Source of the DNA: Sinorhizobium glycinis | GTDB lineage: Bacteria > Pseudomonadota > Alphaproteobacteria > Rhizobiales > Rhizobiaceae | NCBI RefSeq assembly: GCF_001651865.1 | Contig: NZ_LPUX01000064.1 | Coordinates: forward strand, 744,001 to 808,000 | Reading direction: 5' to 3' | DNA length: 64,000 nt | Part shown: one piece after another, positions 1 through 8,309 of the stretch | Layout: the number at the start of each line of letters is the position of its first letter | Numbering within the stretch: position 1 is the first letter of the stretch | Made by a program: the position numbers and the translations under genes | Notes under the pieces: model-generated | Told to the model about the DNA's origin: nothing | Databases searched by the model: none | The model's input: only the letters and a program-made list of their open reading frames with translations

Positions 1-471
1 GGAAAGCTGGGCGATCGCCGTGTGGATCTGCTGGTTGAGCTTGTAATATTGCAGCCGGTCGCCCGCCTTGTAGCGGCTAACCATCTCGTCGTGCAGCGCC
101 CGTACTTCGGCTACGCCCGCATCGCTTGCCGTTTCGCAGGCGAGCCGGCCGGCGAGTTCCTCGAGCGACCGCAGCACCGTCAACATATCCTGGACGTCCT
201 TGGCACTGAAGCGCTTGACGACGGCGCCGCGGCTCGGAACGAGCTCGACGAGGCCTTCGCTCGCCAGATACTTGATCGCCTCGCGAAGCGGCGTGCGCGA
301 CACGCCGAGCTGCTCGCCGAGCTGTCCTTCGTGCAGGCGGGTGCCGGGCGGAAGGTCGCCCTCGATGATCATGTCGCGCAAGTGGGTGACCAGCGTATCG
401 TGCAGCGCGGTGCGCCGGATCGGCCCCGGGCCGCCCTCGGGCCGCCGTTCCAGAGATGTGATTTCGTTCAT
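1..471 (-). CDS. GntR-family (FadR/FCD) transcriptional regulator, C-terminus cut by window edge
   Basis: Reading leftward from the ATG at 469-471, the frame is open to the window edge, so about 157 N-terminal residues are visible and the C-terminus is missing. Residues about 20-85 form a GntR winged helix: LHDTLVTHLRDMIIEGDLPPG, then the recognition-helix motif GVSRTPLREAIKYL, then LVELVPSRGAVV. An alpha-helical FCD-type effector domain begins after that. FCD regulators usually bind carboxylates or sugar acids and repress the operon beside them. The gene diverges from the PdxA/TTT/kinase operon at 673-7652, so control of that operon is the natural inference. The family call is secure; the ligand is unknown. 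Confidence 0.9.
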   Translation of the reverse strand, partial: MNEITSLERRPEGGPGPIRRTALHDTLVTHLRDMIIEGDLPPGTRLHEGQLGEQLGVSRTPLREAIKYLASEGLVELVPSRGAVVKRFSAKDVQDMLTVLRSLEELAGRLACETASDAGVAEVRALHDEMVSRYKAGDRLQYYKLNQQIHTAIAQLS

Positions 472-589
472 TTTTCCGTTCTGCGCTCAGACCGGTGACC
501 GGTCTTAAGTTCCCTCGACCGCTCGATTGAATCAGCGGTGTCTCATTCAAGCATGGAGACAGCCTTCTCCATCGTCAACAAAAAATGCT

Positions 590-636
590 GCATACAGAAT
601 ACAAAAGACTTGATGCAAAATTTTGAATAACATATG
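590..636 (+). promoter_or_regulatory. Candidate promoter and operator for the PdxA/TTT/kinase operon
   Basis: The gap between the divergent GntR gene and the dehydrogenase holds a plausible sigma-70 promoter: CTTGAT at 609-614 and CATATG at 631-636, spacer 16. A perfect palindrome CAAAATTTTG (616-625) lies between the two boxes, where a bound repressor would block polymerase. Just upstream are two direct heptamers, GCATACA (590-596) and GAATACA (597-603). Assignment of either site to the neighbouring GntR protein is inference. Confidence 0.4.
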
Positions 637-672
637 ACATCGATCAACGCAGAGGATGGAGGACATCTCACG

Positions 673-1716
673 ATGACGAATGGTGCGGCCGAAGCGAAGA
701 GTGGGCGTCCTGTCATCGCCCTTGCCATGGGCGACCCGGCCGGGATCAGTCCGGAACTGACGGCGCGGCTGCTGGCGCTTGTGGATGTCCGCGAAGCGGC
801 GCACATCATTGCCGTCGGGGACCGCCGCATTCTCGACGAGGGTGCGAAGGTTGCCGGCGTCGAGCTCGATCTCGATGCAGCGTCGCTCGATGCCCTCGAC
901 AAGGCCGGCACGTCGCGTCACGTCTTCGTCGATCTCAAGCATCTCGATCCGGCCGACGTGGTGCGCGGCGAGGCGACGCTTGCCGGCGGCTCTTTCGCGA
1001 CTCGCAATTTCCGAGTGGCGCTGGAACTGGCGCATGCCGGCAAGGCCGATGCGGTCTGCTTCACGCCCTTCAACAAGAAGGCGATGCGCTTTGCCTATCC
1101 GGGCTACGACGACGAGATCCGCTTCGTCGCCGATGTGCTGTCCTTCACCGGCAAGGTCCGCGAGTTCAATGTTCTCGATAAAGTATGGAACGCCCGCGTC
1201 ACGTCGCACATTCCGCTGTCGGAAGTGGCGCGGAGCCTTTCGGTGGAAGGGATCGTCGCAGAACTCGAACTGACCCGGGTCTGCCTTAGGAATGCCGGCC
1301 ATGACGAGGCGCGGATCGCCGTCGCGGGGCTCAATCCGCATGCCGGCGACGGCGGCAGCTTCGGCATGGAAGAGATCGACATCATCGAGCCCGCCGTCGA
1401 GAAGGCGAAGGCGCTCGGCTTCAACGTGGAAGGACCGTTCCCGGCCGACACGGTCTTCGTCCGGGCGCTGAAGGAAGGCTTCCACGCGGTGCTGACGATG
1501 TATCACGACCAGGGCCAGATCGCCATGAAGCTGATGGGCTTCGACAAGGGCGTGACGATGATGGGCGGCCTGCCTTTCCCGCTCTGCACGCCGGCGCATG
1601 GCACGGCCTATGACATTGCCGGCAAGGGCATTGCCGATGTCGGCGCCAGCCGCGAAGCGATGCTGCTTGCGGCCCGCATGGCGAAGAAAAACCGCGGCCT
1701 CTCGGCGGCCGCCTGA
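673..1716 (+). CDS. PdxA-family dehydrogenase, divergent paralogue
   Basis: A 347-residue protein of the PdxA family (4-hydroxythreonine-4-phosphate dehydrogenase and its PdxA2 relatives, which oxidise and decarboxylate four-carbon acid-sugar phosphates). Visible motifs are AMGDPAGISPE at the N-terminus, TPFNKKAM, VTSHIPLSEV, YHDQGQIAMK and HGTAYDIAGKG. The ATG at 673 is preferred to the upstream ATG at 634 because GGAGGA lies about 10 bases before it. The usual metal-ligand motif GHTE is replaced by GYDDE, and the usual RTSxDHGTA reads CTPAHGTA, unlike the second PdxA copy at 57643-58647. A substrate or mechanism different from classic PdxA2 is therefore likely. It is the first gene of an operon with a TTT transporter and a DhaKL kinase. 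Confidence 0.85.
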   Translation: MTNGAAEAKSGRPVIALAMGDPAGISPELTARLLALVDVREAAHIIAVGDRRILDEGAKVAGVELDLDAASLDALDKAGTSRHVFVDLKHLDPADVVRGEATLAGGSFATRNFRVALELAHAGKADAVCFTPFNKKAMRFAYPGYDDEIRFVADVLSFTGKVREFNVLDKVWNARVTSHIPLSEVARSLSVEGIVAELELTRVCLRNAGHDEARIAVAGLNPHAGDGGSFGMEEIDIIEPAVEKAKALGFNVEGPFPADTVFVRALKEGFHAVLTMYHDQGQIAMKLMGFDKGVTMMGGLPFPLCTPAHGTAYDIAGKGIADVGASREAMLLAARMAKKNRGLSAAA

Positions 1717-1790
1717 ATTCGCACGCTTTCAAGCCATACCGGCGTCAGGGGAGGTCTTGCGCCGGAATCAACTCAACGGGAGGACAAAAC

Positions 1791-2777
1791 ATGAAGAAAT
1801 CCGTCTCCATCGCATGCATCATGGCCGCCGCCTTCGGCGTTGCCGTACCGGCCGCGGCCTTCGAACCGAACCGTCCGGTGGAATTCGTCGTGACTGCAGG
1901 CCCCGGCGGCGGCACGGACATTTTCGCGCGCACCATCCAGGCGATCATCGCCAAATACGAACTCATGAAGACGCCGGTCGTCGTCACCAACAAGGGCAGC
2001 GCCGGCGGCGCGGAAGGCTTCGTCTACACGGCCGGCTACGAGGGCGATGCCCACAAGCTCGCCTTCGGCACCAACAATGCCTACCTGCTGCCGGTTCGCG
2101 CCAAGGTGCCCTACAAGGCCGAAGACCTGACGCCGGTCGCTGCCCTCGCATCCGACGAATTCATCCTTTGGGTCAACGGCAAGGCTGACTATACGACCGC
2201 CGCGGACTTCGTCGCCAAGGCGAAGGAAGGTGGCTTGAAGGTCGGCGGCAGCCAGTCGAAGGACGTCGACCAGATCCTCACCTCGATGATCAACGACGCG
2301 ACAGGCGCCAAGATCAGCTACATCCCGTTCAAGAGCGGCGGCGAGGCGGCCGTTCAGCTTGCCGGCGAGCATATCGACGCCAATGTCAACAATCCGAGCG
2401 AGAATGTCGGCCAGTGGCAGGCCGGCATGGTGAAGCCGCTCTGCGTCTTCAAGAGCGTAAAGCTTTCGAGCGAGGCCAAGGTCGCCGGCGACCAGGGCTG
2501 GAGCGACATCCCGACCTGCAAGGAAGCTGGCATTCCGATCGACAACTACTCCATGCCGCGCACCGTCTGGCTGCCGGGCGGCGTCGAGCCGGATGTCGTC
2601 CAGTTCTATGCGGACGTGCTGCGCAAGGTTTCGGAAACCCCGGAATGGGCGAAATATCTCGCCGACACCTCGCAGTCGCCCGTCTATCTGAGCGGTGACG
2701 AGCTCAAATCCGCCGTCGAAGTGGACGGCGACTCGGTCAGCGAAGTGCTGAAGCGCGAAGGCTGGCTCGCCAACTAA
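1791..2777 (+). CDS. TTT transporter periplasmic substrate-binding protein (TctC/Bug family)
   Basis: A 328-residue extracytoplasmic receptor. The first 23 or so residues are a Sec signal peptide (KKS followed by a hydrophobic core ending in AAAF). The mature part opens with the Bug-family pattern RPVEFVVTAGPGGGTDIFAR, the loop that binds carboxylate groups. Start is supported by CGGGAGGA about 10 bases upstream of the ATG. It is followed in the same direction by the small (TctB) and large (TctA) membrane subunits, so the three form a tripartite tricarboxylate transporter. The operon context suggests an acid sugar or related carboxylate as cargo rather than citrate; that is inference. Confidence 0.92.
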   Translation: MKKSVSIACIMAAAFGVAVPAAAFEPNRPVEFVVTAGPGGGTDIFARTIQAIIAKYELMKTPVVVTNKGSAGGAEGFVYTAGYEGDAHKLAFGTNNAYLLPVRAKVPYKAEDLTPVAALASDEFILWVNGKADYTTAADFVAKAKEGGLKVGGSQSKDVDQILTSMINDATGAKISYIPFKSGGEAAVQLAGEHIDANVNNPSENVGQWQAGMVKPLCVFKSVKLSSEAKVAGDQGWSDIPTCKEAGIPIDNYSMPRTVWLPGGVEPDVVQFYADVLRKVSETPEWAKYLADTSQSPVYLSGDELKSAVEVDGDSVSEVLKREGWLAN

Positions 2778-2874
2778 GGCTCCAGGCGGGCGCTTGGATG
2801 CCGGGCGGGTGCTGGAGCGGACATGCTCCCTATCTCGCTTTGGCGCCCGCCACCGCTTTCGAAAGGTTACGATC

Positions 2875-3375
2875 ATGAGTGAGAACAGTGCGAATGGGGT
2901 TTCCCGCTTCGCGGTCGAGCTTGGCGTCGCGGCGCTGACCGGCGCCTTCGGCGCCGCCGTCTGCCACGGCTCGCTCGATATCGGTGCCGGCTGGACCGAG
3001 ATGGGGCCGGATGCGGGCTATTTCCCTTTTTATATCGGCCTTCTCATCGTCTTCGGCAGCCTCGTCAACATCGCCCAGGCGTTCCTCAAGCATCGCGGCA
3101 CGGGAGAGATCTTCATCGACGCCGGTCGTGCCAAGGTGGTCGCCTCCTTCCTGCTGCCGCTCGTCGCCTTCGGCGCTATCGCCGCCTGGCTCGGGCTCTA
3201 TGTCGGGACGGCGCTCTATATCGCCGCGACGATGGTCTTCCAGGGGCGCTACAAATGGTGGATCGCGTTGCCGGCCGGGCTCGGCGTTTCGGCCGCCTTC
3301 TTCCTCATTTTCGAGATCGGCTTCCAGGTTCCGCTGCTGAAAGGACCGGTCGAGGCCTGGTTCGGGATCTACTGA
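2875..3375 (+). CDS. TTT transporter small membrane subunit (TctB family)
   Basis: A 166-residue protein with about four hydrophobic segments, the size and layout of TctB. After a short cytoplasmic start (MSENSANG) come helices at about residues 15-30, 45-65, 85-125 and 130-150. The typical TctB feature MGPDAGYFPFYIGL follows the first helix. The ATG at 2875 is chosen over an in-frame upstream start at 2794, which would add about 27 Arg-rich residues before the conserved start. A weak AAAGG lies about 9 bases ahead. It sits between the binding protein and TctA. Confidence 0.88.
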   Translation: MSENSANGVSRFAVELGVAALTGAFGAAVCHGSLDIGAGWTEMGPDAGYFPFYIGLLIVFGSLVNIAQAFLKHRGTGEIFIDAGRAKVVASFLLPLVAFGAIAAWLGLYVGTALYIAATMVFQGRYKWWIALPAGLGVSAAFFLIFEIGFQVPLLKGPVEAWFGIY

Positions 3376-3409
3376 CCCGGCCGAATGCATTGCCTGCGGG
3401 AGGAATGAC

Positions 3410-4945
3410 ATGGAAAATATCGGTCTTCTGATCGACGGTTTCGGCCACATCCTCAGCTGGAACCACATTATGTTGATGATGGTGGGCGTGACGCTCGGCA
3501 TCCTCGTCGGCGTGCTGCCCGGCCTCGGAGCACCGAACGGCGTGTCGCTGCTCCTGCCGCTGACCTTTTCGATGGATCCGATCTCGGCGATCATCCTCTT
3601 GTCCTGCATGTATTGGGGGGCGCTCTTCGGCGGCTCGACGACGTCGATCCTCTTCAACATTCCGGGCGAACCGTCCTCCGTCGCCACCACCTTCGACGGC
3701 TATCCGATGGCCAAGGCCGGCCAGGCGAGCCGGGCGCTGACGCTTGCCTTCGTCTCGGCCGGCCTCGGGGCGCTCGCCGGCGTCGTGATGATCACACTGC
3801 TTTCCGGCTGGGTTGCGAATTTCGCGCTCAAATTCTCCTCGCCCGAATATTTCGCCGTCTATTTCCTGGCTTTTGCGAGCTTCATCTCGATGGGGGCGCA
3901 ATCCCCCTTCAAGACGCTCGTATCGATGATGCTCGGCTTCGCGCTGGCCTCGATCGGCATGGACACGATCTCCGGCAATCTCAGGCTGACCTTCGACATT
4001 CCCGAACTCATCAAGGGCGTGAGCTTCCTGATCGCCGTCATGGGCCTCTTCGGCATCGGCGAACTGCTGCTGACGACGGAGGAGGGCCTGCGCTTCGAGG
4101 GCATCAAGGCGCGCGTCAAGCTCGCCGAGATCGGCCGCACGCTGATCGAGATCCCGCGTTACTGGCTGACGATCGCCCGCTCGACGATCATCGGCATCTG
4201 GATGGGCATCACGCCGGCCGGACCGACGGCCGCCTCCTTCATGAGCTATGGCGTCGCCCGCCGCTCGGCGCGCGACAAGTCGCTATTCGGCAAGGGCGAT
4301 CCGCGCGGCGTCGTGGCGCCGGAAACCGCCGACCATTCGGCCGGCACCTCGGCCCTGCTGCCGATGCTGGCACTCGGCGTTCCGGGTTCGGCGACCGCCG
4401 CGGTGATGATGGGCGGCCTGATGATCTGGGGGCTGACCCCCGGTCCGATGCTCTTCGCCGACCGGCCGGATTTCGTCTGGGGCCTGATCGCCTCGATGTA
4501 TCTCGGCAATGTCGTCGCCGTCTTCCTGGTGATCGCGACCGTGCCGCTCTACGCCTCGATCCTGCGCGTGCCCTTCTCGATCATCGGGCCGATCATCGTC
4601 GCGGTGATCTTTTCGGGCGCCTACCAGGTGGTGAATTCCGTCTCGGACATTTTCCTGGTGATCGGCTTCGGCCTGCTCGGCTACGTCTTCAAGAAGCTCG
4701 ACTATCCGCTGGCGCCGCTGGTCCTTGCCATGGTGCTCGGCGACAAGGCGGAGGACGCCTTCCGCCAGTCGATGCTGATGTCTGGCGGCAGCCTCGACAT
4801 CTTCTGGTCGAACGCGCTGGTTGCCGGCCTGATGACGCTCGGCCTGGTGCTGCTTCTTTCGCCGCTTGCCTTTTGGCTGATCGGCACCCTGCGCAAGCGC
4901 CGCGACGACGTCGCTCCGCATGGCGACGGAAACGCGGCAGTCTGA
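3410..4945 (+). CDS. TTT transporter large membrane subunit (TctA family)
   Basis: A 511-residue polytopic permease of normal TctA length with about 12 membrane segments. Family motifs include LGILVGVLPGLGAPNG near residues 25-40, [20 protein letters not shown], the second-half GITPAGPTAASFMSYG, and ALGVPGSATAAVMMGGLMIWG. The ATG at 3410 follows GGGAGGAATGAC. The protein forms the transport channel with the TctB partner upstream. The next gene starts about 54 bases downstream with its own Shine-Dalgarno sequence, so transporter and catabolic enzymes are likely co-transcribed. Confidence 0.95.
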   Translation: MENIGLLIDGFGHILSWNHIMLMMVGVTLGILVGVLPGLGAPNGVSLLLPLTFSMDPISAIILLSCMYWGALFGGSTTSILFNIPGEPSSVATTFDGYPMAKAGQASRALTLAFVSAGLGALAGVVMITLLSGWVANFALKFSSPEYFAVYFLAFASFISMGAQSPFKTLVSMMLGFALASIGMDTISGNLRLTFDIPELIKGVSFLIAVMGLFGIGELLLTTEEGLRFEGIKARVKLAEIGRTLIEIPRYWLTIARSTIIGIWMGITPAGPTAASFMSYGVARRSARDKSLFGKGDPRGVVAPETADHSAGTSALLPMLALGVPGSATAAVMMGGLMIWGLTPGPMLFADRPDFVWGLIASMYLGNVVAVFLVIATVPLYASILRVPFSIIGPIIVAVIFSGAYQVVNSVSDIFLVIGFGLLGYVFKKLDYPLAPLVLAMVLGDKAEDAFRQSMLMSGGSLDIFWSNALVAGLMTLGLVLLLSPLAFWLIGTLRKRRDDVAPHGDGNAAV

Positions 4946-4999
4946 ACCGGCCGCCGCCGAAACACCCGACTTAATTTCCCAAATCTCGAGGAGTCCGCC

Positions 5000-5941
5000 A
5001 TGGCGCCACGCAAATGGAACCGTGACAACTGGCCGATCGCGGCCGCGATGATCCAGTATCCGAACCTGTTGCCGGACGGCCGATCCGTGCAGGACCAGTC
5101 GGCGGAGGAGTGGGCCGCAACGCTTGGCGATGTGGTGGACGCCGGCTTTACCGAGCTCGACCCGACCGACAGCTGGATCCGGCTTGCCGACCTTTCCCGC
5201 GATCGGCTGGAGGAATTTGTCGCGTTGACCCGATCCGTCGGCCTCACCATTCCGGCGATCTCCACCGCGCGGCGCAGCCTGATCGATCCCGAGCATGGCG
5301 AGGAATATCTCGCCTATGGGCACCGGGTCATCGAGACTGCCGCGGCTGTCGGCGCCGGCTCGGTGTCCTTCGGCTTCTTCGGTCCGCTGACGGAGGCGCA
5401 GAAGAAGGTGCTGTGGTTCTGGACGGTCGACGGGCTGAAGAACCCGGACGACGCGGCGACCTGGAATACAGCGATCTCAAGGGTTCGCGAGCTTGGCCGT
5501 CATGCGGAAGAGCTCGGCGTCGAGGTGTCGCTGGAAATGTACGAGGACACCTATCTCGGCACGGCCGACAGCTCGGTGCGCTTCGTCGAGGAGGTAGGGC
5601 TCGAAAATGTCGGCATCAACGCCGATATCGGCAATCTCATCCGCCTGCATCGCCCGGTCGAACACTGGCAGGAGATGATGGCAAAGGTTGCGCCCTTTGC
5701 TAAATATTGGCACGTCAAGAACTACAACCGCACGGAGGATGCGGCCTCGGGGCTCATCGTCACCCATCCGGCCCCGCTCGAATTCGGCGTCATCAACTAT
5801 CGTGCGGCGATCCGCATGGCCCTGGCGCACGGATTTCAGAGCCCCTTCCTCTGCGAGCATTACGGCGGCGACGGCCTTTCGGTCAGCGCCGCCAATCGCG
5901 ATTATCTGAGGCGCATCCTGCCTCGCGAAGAGGGACTTTGA
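5000..5941 (+). CDS. Xylose-isomerase-like TIM-barrel protein (sugar isomerase/epimerase or decarboxylase)
   Basis: A 313-residue member of the AP-endonuclease-2/xylose-isomerase-like superfamily, whose members bind a divalent metal. Expected ligands are visible: Glu in VSLEMYED (about residue 180), Asp in NADIGN (about 210), His in KYWHVKNYN (about 235) and Glu in FLCEHYGGDG (about 285). AGGAG lies 9 bases before the ATG. The same superfamily contains the 3-oxo-isoapionate decarboxylase OiaC of D-apionate catabolism, which acts just before an erythrulose kinase of the DhaKL type, like the gene that follows here 4 bases downstream. A comparable role is inference; an epimerase is the alternative. 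Confidence 0.8.
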   Translation: MAPRKWNRDNWPIAAAMIQYPNLLPDGRSVQDQSAEEWAATLGDVVDAGFTELDPTDSWIRLADLSRDRLEEFVALTRSVGLTIPAISTARRSLIDPEHGEEYLAYGHRVIETAAAVGAGSVSFGFFGPLTEAQKKVLWFWTVDGLKNPDDAATWNTAISRVRELGRHAEELGVEVSLEMYEDTYLGTADSSVRFVEEVGLENVGINADIGNLIRLHRPVEHWQEMMAKVAPFAKYWHVKNYNRTEDAASGLIVTHPAPLEFGVINYRAAIRMALAHGFQSPFLCEHYGGDGLSVSAANRDYLRRILPREEGL

Positions 5942-5945
5942 AGCG

Positions 5946-7652
5946 ATGACGACGATCTTTGACGCTCCGGAAGATTTTGCCACCACCGCGCTTGCCGGTT
6001 TCGCAGCGATCTATGCCCGCAATGTCCGCCTGGTGAAGGGCGGCGTGGTGCGCTCCACCAAGGTGCCGCAGGGCAAGGTGGCCGTGGTCATCGGCGGCGG
6101 CTCCGGCCACTATCCGGCTTTTGCCGGCTATGTCGGTCCGGGTCTTGCCGATGCGGCTGTTGCCGGCGACGTCTTCGCCTCGCCATCGACCGCCGCCGTC
6201 GCACGCGTCTGCCGCCATGCGGACCAGGGCAGCGGCGTGCTGCTCGGCTTCGGTAACTATGCGGGCGACGTATTGAACTTCGGGGTCGCGGCCGAGCGGC
6301 TGCGCGCCGAAGGCATCGACGTGCGCGTCGTGCCGGTCACCGACGACGTGGCCAGCGCTTCGGTCGAAACGCCGGCCAAGCGCCGCGGCATCGCCGGCGA
6401 TCTCGTCGTCTTCAAGATCGCCGGTGCCGCCGCCGAGGCGGGCAAATCACTCGACGAGGTCGAACGGCTCGCGCGCCTTGCCAATGACCGGACGGTATCG
6501 TTCGGCGTCGCTTTCGGCGGCTGCACCCTGCCGGGTGCCGCCGGGCCGTTGTTCACCGTCGACAGGGGGCAGATGGCGCTTGGTCTCGGCATTCACGGCG
6601 AGCCCGGCATCAGCGAAGAGAAAATCTCGACCGCAAGCGACCTCGCAAGGCTGTTGACCGGCAAGCTCATCGCCGAGCGGCCTTCTGGTGTCAGGAAGGT
6701 TGCGGCGGTCCTGAACGGCCTCGGTTCGACCAAGTACGAAGAGCTGTTCGTTCTCTGGACGGCGGTCGCCAGGGAACTGGCGGACGCAGGCCTCGAAATC
6801 GTCGATCCCGAGTGCGGCGAGTTCGTCACCAGCCTCGACATGCAGGGCTGCTCGCTGACCATCCTCTGGCTCGACGACGAGCTGGAAGCGTTGTGGCGCG
6901 CGCCCGCAGATGCGCCGGTCTTGCGCAAGGGCGCGATCATCGCCGCAGAGCCCGCGACGGATGAGATCGTCGATGCCGAAGGGCCGCAAAGCTTCCCTGC
7001 CGCCTCGGAAACCTCGCAGCAGAGCGGCAAATGCATCGCGCGGCTGATCGGCAATATCGCCGACGTGCTGAAGGAGGCGGAAGCGGAGCTCGGCCGCATT
7101 GACGCCATCGCCGGTGACGGCGACCACGGCCAGGGCATGCGCCGCGGCTCGGCTGCCGCGCTCGAGGCGGCGAGGACGGCCGTTGCGGCAGGCGCGGGGG
7201 CGGCGAGCGTACTTGCCGCCGCGGGTGATGCCTGGGCGGATCGTGCCGGCGGCACGTCGGGAGCGATCTGGGGTCTGGCGCTGCGCTCCTGGAGCAACGC
7301 CTTCAGCGACGAGGAGAGGGTGAGCGAGGCGGCGATCGTCAAGGGCGCGCGCCTTGCGCTCGATGGAGTGACCCGGCTCGGCCGCGCCCGCGTCGGCGAC
7401 AAGACGCTCGTCGATGCGCTAGTGCCGTTCGTCGAGACGCTCGAGAGCGAGGCGGCTTCGGGCAAGTCCGTCGTCGCAGCCTGGCGCGTGGCAGCCACAT
7501 CCGCGCGAGATGCCGCGGAAGCGACTGCCAGTCTGACCCCGAAACTCGGCCGGGCGCGGCCGCTTGCGGAGAAGAGCATCGGCCATCCGGACGCGGGGGC
7601 GGTCTCGCTGGCGCTGGTGGCAAGGGTGGCGGGGGATTTTCTGAAGGTGTGA
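5946..7652 (+). CDS. Fused DhaK-DhaL dihydroxyacetone/erythrulose-type kinase
   Basis: A 568-residue ATP-dependent kinase with both halves in one chain. The DhaK part (about residues 1-335) has GGGSGHYPAFAGYVG and the substrate-anchoring His in GLGIHGEPGISEEK, which in this family binds the ketose carbonyl covalently. The DhaL part (about 360-568) has GDGDHGQGMRRGS, the Mg-ATP aspartate cluster, and DRAGGTSGAIWG. Single-chain ATP-dependent enzymes include dihydroxyacetone kinases and the L- and D-erythrulose kinases (LerK, DerK). The TIM barrel upstream and the TTT carboxylate transporter favour an erythrulose-like C4 ketose, but dihydroxyacetone cannot be excluded. It is the last gene of the operon; a repeat element follows. 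Confidence 0.88.
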   Translation: MTTIFDAPEDFATTALAGFAAIYARNVRLVKGGVVRSTKVPQGKVAVVIGGGSGHYPAFAGYVGPGLADAAVAGDVFASPSTAAVARVCRHADQGSGVLLGFGNYAGDVLNFGVAAERLRAEGIDVRVVPVTDDVASASVETPAKRRGIAGDLVVFKIAGAAAEAGKSLDEVERLARLANDRTVSFGVAFGGCTLPGAAGPLFTVDRGQMALGLGIHGEPGISEEKISTASDLARLLTGKLIAERPSGVRKVAAVLNGLGSTKYEELFVLWTAVARELADAGLEIVDPECGEFVTSLDMQGCSLTILWLDDELEALWRAPADAPVLRKGAIIAAEPATDEIVDAEGPQSFPAASETSQQSGKCIARLIGNIADVLKEAEAELGRIDAIAGDGDHGQGMRRGSAAALEAARTAVAAGAGAASVLAAAGDAWADRAGGTSGAIWGLALRSWSNAFSDEERVSEAAIVKGARLALDGVTRLGRARVGDKTLVDALVPFVETLESEAASGKSVVAAWRVAATSARDAAEATASLTPKLGRARPLAEKSIGHPDAGAVSLALVARVAGDFLKV

Positions 7653-7666
7653 AGGACGCTTGAGAA

Positions 7667-7837
7667 GACCCCTCCCCAACCCCTCCCCACAGGGGGGAGG
7701 GGCTCACATTGCCGCACCGTCTCCGCCTCCATCTCAACCTTGCCCCCGATGCGACGGTTGGGAATGGCGGGCGGTTGAAGCGGACGAGTGCCGCGGGGAA
7801 GCCCCTCCCACCTGTGGGGAGGGGTTGGGGAGGGGCC
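7667..7837. repeat. Paired inverted intergenic repeat, family A copy 1
   Basis: Two near-identical arms of about 38 bases in inverted orientation, at 7667-7704 and 7800-7837, about 95 bases apart. Each arm contains CCCTCCCCAACCCCTCCCCA next to a short GGGG/CCCC hairpin. The arms differ at about one position. The same arm pair recurs at 14207-14360. It resembles the intergenic mosaic elements (RIME type) of Rhizobiaceae. It fills most of the gap 7653-7996 between the kinase and the convergent DUF1905 gene; nothing else is recognisable there. Confidence 0.85.
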
Positions 7838-7996
7838 TTGTGCGGCGGGCAAGTTTCGGCGCTGTGGTCCCCCGTACCGGACCAGGAACTCCTCCCCCAT
7901 CAGCTGTCCCGGAAATCGTCCAGAAGGCTGCCCGATGGAATTCTTAACCCACGCGCTTTGCCGCCGACCAGATGAAGCTGCGGTTAGAGGCTAACT

Positions 7997-8296
7997 TCAA
8001 TCACGATCCAACGTCAGCTTGACCCGCACCGTCTGCCCGGCCGTAAGCCTTTCCGCCCGCCGTACATTTGCCTTGACCGGCAGGAGAAACGAATCCGATG
8101 CCCTGTCCGGGAAGATCGACGTGGTCCATTCGGTCCCGCCCGACTTGACGGTCACGGCCTCGCTGCGCCAGCCGCGGGCTTTCGGCTCGGCCAGGAAGCG
8201 GATTTGTCGGGCGATGTCTCGCGGCAGGGTGACGAAATGCCAGCCGCCTTTTCCCGGATAGAGCCAAAGCTCCGCATCGAATTCGAACGCTGCCAC
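7997..8296 (-). CDS. DUF1905 domain protein
   Basis: A 99-residue soluble protein that is essentially one DUF1905 domain, a small beta-barrel of unknown biochemical role. Recognisable parts are FDAELWLYPGKGGWHFVTLP at the start, GWRSEAVTVKSGGTEWTTSIFP in the middle and KANVRRAERLTAGQTVRVKL near the end. The reading frame ends with LDRD at 7997. It lies 13 bases downstream of the GST gene on the same strand and may be the last gene of the leftward cluster 7997-11850, but it has no evident functional link with it. Confidence 0.82.
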   Translation of the reverse strand: MAAFEFDAELWLYPGKGGWHFVTLPRDIARQIRFLAEPKARGWRSEAVTVKSGGTEWTTSIFPDRASDSFLLPVKANVRRAERLTAGQTVRVKLTLDRD

Positions 8297-8309
8297 TTTT
8301 CGTTCTCGA

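Noticed and set aside
73-550. Minus-strand frame of 157 codons over the GntR gene
   Set aside because: It is out of frame with the GntR regulator, whose HTH motifs are clear in the other frame that runs off the window edge.
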